A stretch of 64,000 bases of DNA from Falciphora oryzae (lineage: Eukaryota > Ascomycota > Sordariomycetes > Magnaporthales > Magnaporthaceae). The stretch's first letter is position 1, and each line of letters starts with the position of its first letter. Below, piece by piece: positions 10,771 to 23,900 of the stretch. Under the pieces are notes generated by a model that was not told the origin of the DNA, did no database searches, and saw only the letters and a list, made by a program, of their open reading frames with translations. A program made the position numbers and the translations under genes. Where the stretch lies: positions 1,839,590-1,903,589 of the forward strand of contig JNVV01000002.1 of the NCBI GenBank assembly GCA_000733355.1, in the 5' to 3' direction.

Positions 10771-11690
10771 GGGTCGAGAGAGCCAGACCAGAGACGCCCC
10801 CGTTGCGAGCGACTGACGCCGTTCGTCCCCGAGAGCTGGGAACCGCGATTGATCACTCACGTCCTCCAGTCCTTCGCCCGTCAGCCTCCCAGCGGGCAGG
10901 TGGAAAGAAGGTACAGCACGGCGCACGCCGTCGCGGCGGGGAAAGGGGGGGGGTGTGCGTGCAGGTAGCGCCCCAGGCTTGGGTCTTCGGAGCAGCGAAG
11001 CGTGCGGCGCCTGGCCTGGGAGGGGTTTGGATGTGGATGCACCTGGGACTGGAAGTACTCCGTGCTTCTAGGTGCTTATCCGTACACCCCCGGCGCTCCG
11101 CTCTGGTACCCTGGCCTTTTGCTGGCGCACTCGAGCTGCAGGAGCAACTGCCCGGCACAAAAGCCTGTTTGGTCGTTTGTCTGTGCGCGCGCGCGCCCTT
11201 CTTGGTCGATTCACACACGGCGGACAGTTCTGCAGGAGCGCAGCGACAGTGGAGCATCGACCAGGCCGCCGCAAATAAGCCGACGCAAAATCGATGGTTG
11301 CGATTGATGCACGCCACCACCAAGACGCTGTCTCTCTCCACCATCCAATGCCAGCCTGACCTGCGCCAAAAGTCGACGGGGAAGCGCGCTTTCTTCTCGT
11401 TCTTTTTCTGGTTCTGCCTTTCCCTCCTTCTCCTTCTGTCGTTCTTGTTCCCTCCCTTCTTCGGGTGGCGACGGACAGATGTCGCCACGGCCCCGGCGAG
11501 GTCGTGGGACAGACGGGAACCCGCGCAGCACAGCAGAGTCCACAAAACAGAACAAGGCCGTCCGCGCTTCTGCGTTTCGCGCCGGGTGGGTGTGTGGGCT
11601 GGAGGGATGGTCGATGGATATCCGTTCGAGTTGCAGGAAGGAAGGAACGGATTGGATGGGCGGGAAATGGAGGAGGATGGGAGGATGGAT

Positions 11691-11863
11691 GGGAGGGAGG
11701 GAGGGGGCAAAGAGCGACAGTCTTGACCTGCTGGGCTTGCAGGGGTGGCTGATGGATGGTGCTCGATAATGGAGGGCGAGCTCGCGCCGGCTGGACGAGG
11801 AGCGGGGAGGGGGGAGGGAGGGATCTGGGATGGATGTACCTTGTGAAGGGAGGGAGGGGGGTG
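11691..11863 (+). other. Cluster of G-quadruplex-type motifs
   Basis: Three tracts on the + strand fit G3+N1-7 repeats: GGGAGGGAGGGAGGGGG (11691-11707), a GGGG/GGGGGG/GGG/GGG tract (about 11804-11822), and GGGAGGGAGGGGGG (about 11848-11861). They lie about 1.8-2 kb upstream of the RSC7 start. Whether they fold or act on anything is unknown. Confidence 0.6.
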
Positions 11864-13237
11864 AGGTTGCCAGCCAGCCGGGGACGCGAGGGGAGGAGAG
11901 CGAGGGAGGAGTGGGAATCAAAGGCACCTGCGGAGTCGTCGGATCTTTGCCCACCAGCGATTGCTTGCTCACACAACCACCGCAGCGCAGAACGATTCTA
12001 GGCCTATTGCCGATTTGGTCCTGGGACTCAAGAAAGGGCGCCGTGCAGGTTGATGTTGATCCAATGTCAGCTCGATTTGCGCGGATACTCCGGACATGTC
12101 ATCGGGTAGCAGCCTCGCCGCAACAAGCAGAGGCGTGCGCGCGCGCGATGCAGGCTGCCCGCGCTTGGGTGGAGACAATGACAGGCTCGGCTGCTGAGGT
12201 CGAGAGATAACACAAAAGCTGAACCACGGGCTGCCGCTTGCTTGCTACAAGGGGAAGCTCGAGACGGGCCTCGCAGGCACCGGCGACTGCGCAGGCCAAA
12301 CGCGCTGCAAGGAAAGGAAAGAGGGGTTCGAAGAGGGAGCAAATATCCCGCGCGCCCGAGGTTGCTGATGCCGGGCGCTGATGCCGACGCTGATGCCGAT
12401 GCTGATGCAATGAATGCTTGCTGATGTCGCGCTGTTTCGTCTGTTTCGTTCACCTGGCCGAGCCCCCACTGATGGGATGGGCCAGCTGGATGACGGGACT
12501 CCGCGAGCTACGCGCCCGAAATGGATATAGGCCCGTTCGAAATTGGTCAGCACGCGTCGGCGAAGCGATGTGAGGACGGGAGAGATAATCCCGCTTTGCT
12601 TGGAGTGCCAGAGCCAGAGGGCATCCTATTGAGGTACAGAGCAGGTGCCTCGAGTGCTTCTGAATTCTGCGACTCTCTCCTGCACTCAATGCTGGTCCGG
12701 CTGGGAAATGGACGGATATCAAAAAGTGGCGCTGATCTTCCCCTCTTTCTCTCTCCCACAAAATACGCACGGTACTACCTGCCTGTCTACGGACGGACTT
12801 TCTATGGCACATAGGTATGCATGCTAGATCCCACTCTGGCATTCACCTCGCTCGTATGGATGTGTGTACGAGGTACCTACCTCCAACTACTGGCTATTGT
12901 GCCCGAATACTACCGTTCCCCGTCGAGGGGGCGTCTGGTAATGCGCGCCACGCCGTATTGGGGCCCAGGTCTTGGATCCAGTCGACCATGGTGTGTCACC
13001 TGCGATTCTGCATGAAGCTCCGCCGGCCAGGTTTAGCAGAGGCAACTGAGACAGAGGACAGCAGGCATGCGACCTACCCAACTAGGCACCTACCCAGTTC
13101 GGTTGTTGGTCTGCCTTCCGCCGGGGCGTCGGGCTCGACATCATGATCTGTCGAGAGCCTTCTGTCTGTTACCCCGGCCTCAGTCAGCTAGAGCCGGGAG
13201 GGATGCGCGCCTGCCAGAATATTTGGCTTTGTCGTCC

Positions 13238-13253
13238 TTTTTTTTTTTTTTTT
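13238..13253. repeat. Poly-T tract (T16)
   Basis: Uninterrupted T16 in noncoding sequence. Confidence 0.8.
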
Positions 13254-16200
13254 ATTTGGCGCCAGAGGTTTCCAGGCTGACTTTAGCTCATAATGTTACG
13301 TATTCCGCGCCTTGCACACTAGGCCGATATGAATATCTCCTTGCGGAATGCAGATAGTCTGTACCGGTATCGCATTTCCTCCTGCCGTGACAAGAGCGCA
13401 CCCTGGAAGGCGGCGCGACAGGCCCAAGATCGTCACGGTTATTGGCGTGCCGTGGGACCCCCGTCCGTCCTCGCACGTATTATGGATCCGCTGCGCATGT
13501 ATCCACAGTCCGTTCCGTTGAAGGCAGGCAGCTAGCGAGCCTGCTGCATCCACACGGACACCCCGCAGCGCCCAGCACAAGGGGGCCCTGGCTCGGATAA
13601 AGATTGATGGTGGGTGTGCATGGTGTGCACAAGCACACGAAGATGCAATCCATGGGTGTCCCCTGCCTGCTAGGTCGCCTGGAAAGGCTGCCGAGGGGTG
13701 TGTCGTGGGCTTTCAACAAGCAGCAGGGCCCATGCCTTTCAACCTCTCAGGCTCGAGATCCCATCTACACTGCGGGAAAAGGCGAACCTGGGGTCATTAT
13801 TATGTGCGTGGTGTTGGAAGATTCAACGAGTAGATGCCCTAGAATATCTCGAGGTTTGGAGGCATTCACCACGCGTCCCGGACGCGGCAGAGATCGGCGC
13901 TGGCTTAGCCGTCTGCCCGCGCCGTCTTCCATTGACGTAAAACCGTATCCAGAAAACAGCCCGGCCAAGCATGGATGCAAAAGGCCCATCCATGTTTCTC
14001 ACTCTGATGCGACGTCTTGTGGGGCACCCATCTTGTGAATCAAAAACCCAATTTTCTGCAGCCCTCGCAAGCACGACATCCAAGGATGACCTTGACCTTC
14101 GGTTTGCCTGCCCTGGGGCCCTGGGAAACGACAAACGACAGAGCCCCGCTGGTCGAGGAGGGGTGGGTGATGGGTTTATTAGGCGGGCAGAAAATAAGCT
14201 GCGTGCTTTGTTATCCTGCGGTTAGCCGATCGAGACGGATCAAAAACCCGACGTCCGCTGGTGAAAACGCCCGTGTGTTTTATTTCATGACTGAAATTTG
14301 ATGCTCTCTTTCACGACCCGCTGTAATAATCTAAACAGAATCGAACGTTAGGGAAGAAAAAAGAAAAAGAAAAAAAAAAAAGAAAAAAAACTGGTCGAGA
14401 AGCTCGGATTCACAATCCACCTGCACATGTCGTAGAACAAACCAACGTCCGTGGGATTTGATGATCGCAGACGCAGACGCGAGAGGTTGGGCCACTTTAC
14501 TGCCGCCTTAGTGCTGGCCTCCTCACTGGCCGTCGCAGAGTCAACCGCCGAGGAATTCGCGTTCCTTGGGGTCCATTTTCCTCCGCTGCGCGAGCCTCAG
14601 CTGTCAGCCCTCCAATCTCGGGTCCCTGCTGTCTCAGAAGTAAGGATTCGATAATTCCACGAATACGAACCACAGCCACGGGGTTTTTTTTTTCTAGGCC
14701 ACTCCTTTCGCTCGCGCCGGCGGGCAAGAGAGAACCAACACATTCATTCGGAAACTCTTTTGACCCTCCCGAGATTCCATGTTGCGATGTCTCGGATGGA
14801 GCCCGCCACTCTTTGAATACTGTGCTTTGGTTTTGTTAGCAGTCATAAAGCTATTTGCTATTTGCCCGTACAAAGGTGGATTGTGTTCGTATCGGCAAGG
14901 CTGAGACTGGATGCAGGCTCCCCCATACCTGCTGTCATTGATGACCGCACCAACCAGCCAGTCACCTAGGCTGCCCGAGTGCTTGCCTGTTGCGCCATTC
15001 CTCCCACCTAGATAGTGGTTGGCGATAATCCACAGCTCCCCCATTCATGGTGGTGCCCCGATGGGTGGATGCACAATAGTTACATCATCGTCCATCTAAA
15101 CCGCCAGCAGGCCTCCGCTGACGGGCCTGTGCTTGTCCAAGAAGCAATCCCCACATTCACCAGTGGTTGTGCAGGGGAGGCGGGAAGATCTGCTCGTCGC
15201 TCATGGGAAGGGGGCCCGCCCTTCTCTGTCCCTCCCTGTTTGGTGGTGCACCACCCGTGGCATCGCCGTCCCTACGGTACACCCCACCGTTTCCCACCCG
15301 CTGGGCCTCCCTCGCAGACACAAGGTGCGCCGCTAGATGCGCCGTGGTGCTGGGGCTACTTGTGTCACTGTTCCATGAATCGGTAGGCGAGATGCGAGAT
15401 CCCCGAGCCGAGTCTGCTTTTCTCTCCCATATCTGTCGCCATCGAATACGCGCTTGCTTCGAATACTCGGTGCGGGAATTAGCCAATGCTTCTTAATGCA
15501 CGCCTAATACATACCGCGGATACCCAGAGTCTGATATACGAGCAGGTATCGACACACAAACTTGGGTCTGGACTTTCCCAAGTTGAAGCGGCAGGGGTGC
15601 ATGTCATCTTCGGGGGGCTTGCTTGATTGTCGATCCATCAGGCCAGATTTCCATTTTTAACATCATCTTTATTGCCTTCCATATCCGTCCAAGCAGCCTT
15701 GAAGGCTCACACCCTCCGCGCCCACGGCGGCTGGCCACCTGCTTCTGGTGCAGACTGCATGTCGCAGGCCAGAGGAACCGTCACGTATGTGGGTGTCGCC
15801 TCATTGCTTCTCGACATGGATGGGTTGAGTGCATACATAGGTGACACAGGCTCAAAAAAAGTCCGAAGTCCGCATCAAACGCCGCGCGCTGGTGGACAAT
15901 CTTTTGTCACGTCCGCCGTCCCTCTCTCGGACCCGCCACTCCGCCACGACAAGATGACACCCTCGATATCTCTGCCGGCGCAATGCATCAGCATCAGCAG
16001 AATCAGCGGCGGCGGCAATAGCAGCCAGAGCCAAATCGAGGTTGTTTTCCCGGTCACCATCCGAGGGTTGCCAGCTTCGATCCGTTTCGGACGACATTGC
16101 TGACCCAGGACCAGCGACGGAGTGTGGCGTGACACTTGTCACATGAAAGATCACACGGCAAGCCCGGTGCCGTCGCCGTTAATAATCAAGACTAATCAGG

Positions 16201-16862
16201 AGGCTGCTCGCTTCGGAAATATCGGCCGTGCCAAGTCGTGACGCCCCCACCAAGAACCATGGCAGGATGCGGCCGAACCACATCCCGGTTGCGCACGGCT
16301 TTGCGCCTCGGCCAGTTGGTGTGGTGACACAACCAGTGCTCTGTCAGGAATCGAGTGCGAGCTCCATCTGCAAGGGCCTGCAGGCTTCTGCGGCCTGGGA
16401 CCTCCAGAGTGGGCGCCGTAAGCCATGCACGCTGAGGAGTTGTATCCGTCGCTGCCGCAATGTTCGTTTCCATGGGAAAGGACTGTCGTAAGTGCTTCCA
16501 TGCACGAATGTTGGATATTCCATCATGCCATGGAGCTAATGTAGGCTCGAGAGACTACTGCTGCAGTCGCCGGGGTGTCGTCTGGCTTGGTTCAGTCCAC
16601 ATCCATGGTTGAGCGGCCCCCGGCACCTCAAAACATCTCCGTCGGGCCTGATGCATTCTGCTCAAGTCAGCAAGTATGAGGTACATGCTATGTATGTCAG
16701 AGCCCACCAGCTGGAGACCCCCGGCACGTACACAGCACCAGCACCGTACATGGTATACGTGGGGCGCAGGAGACAGAGCTGCATGATATTTCGTGCTCGT
16801 CGCCCGCTGAATGGATGCTTTGCCCCTCCGAGGCACGGAGGGTCCCCACCACAGTGGGCGTG

Positions 16863-16895
16863 CGTTGTTGGCGTGGGCATTGGCGTTGGCGTTAG
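16863..16895. repeat. GGCGTT-like hexanucleotide repeat
   Basis: About five imperfect copies of GGCGTT/GGCATT. Translated on the minus strand this gives Asn-Ala repeats, without other signs of coding. Confidence 0.6.
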
Positions 16896-18330
16896 CGTTG
16901 ACGACGCAGATGAAGATGGACGTTGTCGACCCGCCCGGGATCAAGGCGCAAATCGTCACCCAGGGCCGTCGGCTGTGATTGGCCTGGAGCGGGAGGGCCG
17001 CATCTGCGACAGATGAGAAAAATACGCCGCAGCTGAAACGAACCCCCCTGAGGGCCCTCGGCGGTCGTGTTGGCAGAAGCACAGGCATCGGCAGGCCGGC
17101 CCCAGAGCCAAGCCCAGGCTCGGGGTATTGACGGCGGCTTTCCAGCCCCTGTCGGCTGCAGCGGCCATGGGCGAATCAGAGCCAACAAACGCACCAGCAG
17201 GATGGGGTGGGGGAACGACGCGGTCGAGAGAAACCAAATCCCGTCCGGGAATATTGGTTTGTCTGACTCACAGCTATTGCCTGCCGGCCGTGGAATTTGC
17301 CCTTGGACCGGAGAGTAGAAGCATACTGTATGAGACGTACTCCGTGGCGGGAGAGGATGTGACGGGGCATAATCCTTCCTGGGCGAACGACTTCTTTCGA
17401 GGGGTGGCCGGAGATAGGTTGGCGCGTTGGTGCAAGTCACCTATCGAGCTACCGTAGTAGTTCCCAAGATTGATGCAAAGGTTCAGCTGAGCCGCTATTT
17501 GTCCATGTCGTTCGCGTTCGACTCGTGTATTCGCGTCTCGTCCTTTTTTTCTTGGATGTTCATCCGGTTGGCGCCCACAAGGCCTTCCTTGCTCGGATCC
17601 TGTTTCCTGAGGGCCACGCGATGAAAAAGAACCTCCTTAGTAGAGCGGCATATCGTCTGGTTGCCCGTGCTCGCTCGCGCAACCAGAGAGCAGTCGGAAA
17701 TGATAAGCTGGCCGCCCCGGTCTGGTACAGGAGTCTGGGGAAATAGCGGAAGGACGATGGTGTGAAGGCGCCCAAGCTGCCATGTGCTAGCTTCGCAAAG
17801 GAGGGGGACAGGAGAGATCAAAGTGGTGGGTGGGCTGGTGGGGAGTCGTGGATCACAGCCGCCAATCCATGACTCTCGGAAGAGGGTGGGCCAAAGAGGA
17901 GGGGTGGGTGGGGAAGTGAGTGCCCCATGCGCTAGTTGAGATTTCTGCATGGGGCCCGAAAAGCCCGCGGCAAGGGCCAGGCGACAGGCTGCTATTGGCT
18001 GCTGCGATGGCAGCTGACACACGGACCATGGTGGGTTTGGACGAGACGGCCGCTTCCTTTCTTTCTGTCTAGGAATCCCTGTCGAGGCCAATCGCGTCCA
18101 TGATTGACGGAGACAGGTCCAAAAGGTGCTGCACTGCATGTCCCGCCCGCGGCTGCATTTCGTCTGAAGCCTGGCCGTCTCCGAGTCCTGATGGTGTGAC
18201 TTGGGGCTAGGCCGATCTCTAACTCTGCATATTACTTAGCACATGCATACGCATACACATATCTAGCTATCCCTGCCTGAGGGGCAGAGGGAGGAGCAGT
18301 GAGTATGAGCAGGAATGCCCTGATGATGGC

Positions 18331-18354
18331 TTTTTTTTTTTTTTTTTTTTTTTT
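18331..18354. repeat. Poly-T tract (T24)
   Basis: Uninterrupted T24 in the gene-poor interval. Confidence 0.85.
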
Positions 18355-19386
18355 AGGCTACTGCGACGCGTCTTTGCAAGCGAGGTGACGGAACGAATTC
18401 CCGATCGGTTAAAACTGCAATCATGCTCATTTGTCTCCGTTTTCGCGTAATGGATAGGTGCCTCTTTCCGGACAGAACTCCCCAGACTCCCGTCAGTAAG
18501 ATTCTTCGACACGACTTGCAGGGCCCCTGAGCGACACCCATCCAGCCGCCCACCCGACACTCTGGCGCGCACCCAACAGCTCATGTTTCGCTCCCTCAAT
18601 ATCAACCCAGCTCCAGGGTCTCCCTGGAGTTAGTAATTTCCGAATCACTTTGCGGATATGGCAGCCACTTCAGGAGGCGTGTGGCACAACGACAAGCGAC
18701 AGCCCAGCCAGACCCCATCCGCAGCAATGGAATGGCCTGGGGCTGACCCCACCGACGGGCGCCGGTCCGCAACGGAACCGTGGCACCCTCCCCCGTGCGA
18801 GGTGGAAACATGCACCGACCAGGCGCGCAAACAGGACGGGTGGGCCATCGGCAGACCACACACACTGCGCTAATGTCCGCTTCGCCCACCCTCTTCCCCC
18901 TCCCCCCATCGCAATCTCGCAGCAGAGATATCACCACTCCCCAGTCCAGCTGTGACTCTGCTCGTCTTCTCTTTCTCGTGGCAGTCAGCCACCAACAAAT
19001 CTGCAGCTGGGCGGAGCGGGAGTGACGCACACCCTCGATAGCCGCCTTTGCCTGGATGGGCCGCCCTCCCAGTCTCTAGAAGCGTTCCAGCCGGCTCTAA
19101 GCTGCCCCTGGCACTATTGAGTACCTAACTGCCTATCTCTCGAGGTATAGCCATATGCTACTGGGGCCTCCAGCATTCGCCGAGGGGCGGTGCAGTCGGT
19201 CGCCGCCAAGCTACTGCATAACTGCGCTGACCGAGTGAGTGACAAGAGCCTGCTTGGAGGAGTGTCGAGAAATTGGTGAGTACGTCGGGTGGAGGGTGTG
19301 CCTCGTGCAAAATCCCAGAAACATCCGCATCAATGGTGTCCTACGCGACTCTCCGGCTTCAAGTGACAGGTGGCCGGCAGGCAGTC

Positions 19387-19414
<28 letters not shown>
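19387..19414. repeat. Poly-A tract (A28)
   Basis: Longest homopolymer of the window, in the gene-poor interval. No flanking duplication is seen that would mark a retroposed element. Confidence 0.85.
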
Positions 19415-19417
<3 letters not shown>

Positions 19418-19662
19418 TGCTTGCTTTTGTGCATCATGACGACAATAGCAGATCCGCTCTCCATCTCGGCTGGCGGCCGAACGTGCTCCACCGGTTCGTA
19501 AAGATTTGGCGGGAAATGGCGGGAATCCACTGATGCAATCGGCCTCAGCGTCTGAAAAGTGGCCAGCCGGGATTGTACCGGTCCATCCTCAGTCGGCATA
19601 GGGGAGGCACCCTCCCTCCCTCTGATTACCAACGATGTCCTATGCAAAAAGAGTTCGAAAGG

Positions 19663-19680
19663 AAAAAAAAAAAAAAAAAA
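19663..19680. repeat. Poly-A tract (A18)
   Basis: Uninterrupted A18, about 250 bp from the A28 tract and on the same strand. Confidence 0.85.
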
Positions 19681-20939
19681 GCAAAGAAAAGGCATGATGG
19701 AAGCTTCTGTGGAACACGCACGCACACGCACGCACACGCTACCTTGAGGAAGGGTTGCCTGGGGCCCTGTTGTGTGGGTCGTGCACAAGGGCGTATCGCC
19801 TGGGCTAGGTGGGAGGGGAGAGATCCGTCGGATGGTGCGTGTGCAAGCACAGGGAGTGGTCCAAAGAGCACCGAGACCCACGCCAGGCCAGCACCCCCTC
19901 CCTCCAAAAGGTGCATATGTCCGACATGCTCCTACCCGGTGGTGTCTTGAGGTGAAGGCCGGTTTTAATGAACAGAAAACGGCGAAACATGGACGCTTCA
20001 TGGAGCCTACCAGCGCGGCACTCTACCCCAGACGGCAACTTATCTTATCTGATCACACGGGCCGGTGCCCATCGTGCTCTTCTATTTTTGGCGCCGCGCG
20101 AGGCGACCCAGGGCAGACCATTGGGGTCCGTGGTCCAAGAAGGAAGCCGCTCCGTCGGACGACGACGATAGTAGGAGGGGGCAATATGGGAAAAGGGCCC
20201 GGCTGAATACAGCTCAATCGGGGCTTGATCAACTGACTCGAGCCGCTTCTACTCAATTTGCTGTAAACATCGCGCAATCTAGACACTTTCATCATATTGC
20301 TGCCCTCTTTCAGAAACCTCAACCTGATTTCGCTGCTCGGGGTATCGGTGCGCCGCCGGCATGCTCATCGCGCTCTTCTCAAACCCGGACCCGGCGCTCC
20401 GAAGCCCCTGGCGAGAAATGCGGCGGAGAGAGAAAGCGACATCTTGAGCGACAGCGACCATGGAGCAACGGTGCTTGAAATAATCCAGCACCTGTGCACC
20501 TGGGCTACCAGGAGATACAACAACGATACCGGGTGCTCTCTGAGGTGTTGTCGATATGGATTACAGTCGGCGCTGATGGCATTGAATTGGTTTGATGTCT
20601 TTTGATATCCTATTTTGTCTGTCTTGGTGCCTGCCTAAATGCGTTGCTGCCCGTGGTTCACAAGCGCCCGTGACGCGCGCCTGATAAGGCTTTGATAAGA
20701 ACAAAAATATCCGCGCCCGGCCCAAATTTTCTGCTCAGGAGGAAGCAACGTGCGCGTTCGGTCGAGACCCATGCTTCGCTCGCCGTCGAACAACCCAGGT
20801 TATCGCACACTCCGAGACAACGCGCATTGATTGCAGTAACCTCCATGGTAGCTTCCAAATTGAGAAGCACAAGCGAGTAAACCGGCACCGGGAGCGAGGA
20901 CTTTGAACAGAGCGATCACCTCGCTCGGGCGGCGAAAGC

Positions 20940-23900
20940 ATGGCGAGCCTCAAAAGGTCAATGTGCTCGGACCCGCTGGCCTCGAGTATCTCTAGCAAGG
21001 TCTACGTCCGCTCGACCAGGAGCGGCAAGGTCCAGAAGATTGTAAGAGAGGTCTATCTGAGGCAGGACATCCCCTGCTCGTCCAAGCTGTGCTCGTCATG
21101 TCTCGTGTCTGCGCCCAGAGATGCCTCCGGGAATAGTATGTGCCTTTTCTTCTCTTGTTCTCTCCCGTTTCCACCTCGCCACTCCGATCGCGCGAGTTAC
21201 CGTTGGCTTACCAGAGATGCAGTGAGCCCCTTTGTTCTCTCCGAGAGGCCGGCGGGGACCAAGGAGTTCCCGCAGGGCCACTACCTGGTGCCCGACACCA
21301 ATGCCTTCCTGACGGCCATGGATCTCTTTGAGCAGAGTGATGCCTTCTGCGACGTTGTGGTCCTGCAGATTGTCCTGGAGGAGGTGCGCAACCGCTCATT
21401 GCCGCTCTACAACCGCCTGGTCGCCCTGACCAAGAGCGACGAGAAGCACTTCTACGTGTTCTTCAATGAGTTCCGTCTGGAGACCCATGTCGCCCGCGAC
21501 CCGGGAGAGTCGGTCAACGACCGCAACGACCGTGCGGTCAGACGCGCTGCTGCCTGGTACCGCGACCATCTTGCAACGGCGGCGGGCAGATCTAACAAGC
21601 TGCCGCCCGCCGTCGTACTCCTCAGCGACGACAAGGGCAACCTGAGCAAGGCGAGGGAGGAGGGGATCCCGGCGTGCTCGCTGGCCGAGTACGTCTCTGG
21701 TCTCAAGGATGGTGACAGGCTCATGGACTTGGTCCCGGAAGCACAGGACGAGGAAATCGTCCGGCAGAAGCCGTCTGAGCATCTCTACCCGGAATACTAC
21801 ACAATGTCTAGGATGATGACGGGTGTAAAGGGCGGTTTGCTGCATCAGGGCATCTTCAACGTGTCGCCATACAACTATCTGGAAGGGACCGTCCGCGTAC
21901 CCGCTTTTACCAAGCCTCTGTTAGTCCTGGGGCGAGAGAACATCAACCGGGCAGTGGATGGTGATGTGGTGGTGGTCGAAGTGCTGCCCAAGGACCAGTG
22001 GAAGGTGCCGTCGACCCGTATCATAGAGGAGGATGCTGTGACCAGGAACGAGAATGCGGGCGGCGATGAGGAGGAGGGAGGGCCCCGGGGGGACATGGTC
22101 TCGGAGAAGGAGCGGAAAGCGCTGCAGGAGGAGGTGAAGCGGATGCAGGCGAAGGGCGCCGAGGCGCAGGCACAGCCCACGGCCAAGGTGGTCGGGGTCA
22201 TCAAGCGCAACTGGCGCCAGTACGTCGGCCACATTGACCAGACCTCGGTCAGCCAGTCGGCAACCCAGGGCAGGAAGCAGGAGACTGTCTTCCTCATCCC
22301 AATGGATAAGAAGGTGCCCAAGATTCGGCTGCGGACCAGGCAGGTGGGTGAGCTTCTCGGCAAGAGGATCTTGGTCACCATGGACGCCTGGGATCGGGAC
22401 TCGCGCCACCCCGTCGGCCATTTTGTGCGCTCGCTCGGCGAGCTCGAGACCAAGGCGGCAGAGACCGAAGCGCTGCTGCTCGAGTACGACGTGCAGTACC
22501 GGCCCTTCCCCAAGACGGTCCTGGACTGTTTGCCCAAGGAGGGCCACGACTGGCGGGTTCCCGCCAGCACCGACGATCCGGGCTGGAGGGACCGGGAAGA
22601 CCTCCGGCCGCTGCTCATCTGCAGCATCGACCCCATCGGCTGCCAGGACATCGATGATGCGCTCCACGCCAGGGCGCTGCCCAACGGCAACTTCGAGGTC
22701 GGGGTGCACATTGCCGACGTGTCGCACTTTGTCAAGTCCAACAACGCCATGGACACCGAGGCCAGTATCCGCGGCACGACCGTGTACCTGGTCGACAAGC
22801 GCATCGACATGCTGCCGATGCTTCTCGGCACGGACCTCTGCTCGCTCAAGCCGTATGTCGAGCGGTACGCCTTCTCGGTCCTGTGGGAGATGACTGCCGA
22901 GGCCGAGGTGGTGGGCGTGCGCTTCACCAAGTCGGTCATCAAGTCGCGCGAGGCCTTCAGCTACGAACAGGCGCAGATCCGGATAGACGATGCGTCCCAG
23001 ACGGACGAGCTGACCGAGGGCATCCGCACGCTGCTGCTGCTGTCCAAGAAGCTGAAGCAGAAGCGCATGGACGCCGGCGCCCTCAGCCTCTCGTCGCCCG
23101 AGGTCAAGGTCCAGATGGAGTCGGAGACATCGGACCCCATAGACATCAAGGCTAAAGTGCACCTCGACACCATGTCGCTGGTCGAGGAGTTCATGTTGCT
23201 CGCCAACATAAGCGTCGCCGGCAAGATCTACGAGGCGTCGCCGCAGACGGCCATCCTGCGGCGGCACGCGGCGCCGCCAAAGACCAACTTCGACGAGCTG
23301 GCTAACCAGCTGCGCGTCAAGAAGGGCTTTGAGCTGCGCGTGGACTCGTCGCGCGCGCTGGCCGACAGCCTGGACGCGTGCGTCGAGCCGGCGGACCCCT
23401 TCTTCAACACGCTGGTGCGCATCATGGCGACGCGCTGCATGATGTCGGCCGAGTACTTTTGCTCGGGCACCCAGGCGTACCCCGAGTTCCGCCACTACGG
23501 GCTCGCGTCCGAGATCTACACGCACTTCACGTCGCCCATCCGCCGCTACGCCGACCTGGTGGCCCACCGCCAGCTCGCCGCCGCCATCGGCTACGAGGCC
23601 GTCGCGCCCAGCGTCCGCAGCCGCGGCAGGCTCGAGGCCGTGTGCCGCAACATCAACGTGCGCCACCGCAACGCCCAGCTGGCCGGCCGCGCCAGCGTCG
23701 CCTACTACGTGGGCCAGGCCCTGCGGGGCAAGGTGGCCGAGGAGGACGGGTTCGTCATGAAGGTCTTCAGCAACGGCTTCGTCGTCTTCGTGCCCCGCTT
23801 CGGCATCGAGGGCCTGATTCGCCTCCGCGACCTGGCCGAGCCCGAGCCCGAGGCCGAGTACGACGCCGAGACGTACATCCTGCGCACCTCGGGCTCCCGC

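Larger units (their letters stand above)
9887..12450. other. Upstream of RSC7: purine-rich, repeat-laden interval
   Basis: First part of an 11-kb gap. It contains A/T-rich runs (10150-10360), GGAT-type repeats near 10710-10770 and 11630-11830, a cluster of G-quadruplex-type motifs (11691-11863), and a GATGC-type repeat at 12368-12412. Long open frames overlap here on both strands and in several frames (for example 10713-11726 + and 11068-11976 -). Their translations are compositionally biased with no recognisable domain, so none is called. It presumably includes the RSC7 promoter and leader. Confidence 0.55.
12451..20939. other. Long gene-poor interval upstream of DIS3
   Basis: About 8.5 kb with only short open frames, none with steady G/C-ending codons, a recognisable domain, or convincing intron-exon continuity. 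It has several long homopolymers (13238-13253, 18331-18354, 19387-19414, 19663-19680) and a GGCGTT-like repeat near 16863-16895. Base composition is balanced, not AT-rich, so it does not look like heavily RIP-mutated repeat DNA. I saw no terminal repeats, transposase or reverse-transcriptase signature, tRNA B-box in context, or rRNA. The last few hundred bases are presumably the DIS3 promoter. Confidence 0.5.

Noticed and set aside
10713..11976. Overlapping 250-340-codon frames on both strands
   Set aside because: Frames arise in purine-rich repetitive DNA lacking stops. Translations are biased, overlap each other in several frames and show no domain or intron logic.
18331..19680. Poly-A/T tracts as tails of SINE or LINE insertions
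   Set aside because: No target-site duplications, no Pol III A/B boxes and no reverse-transcriptase remnants are visible near them.
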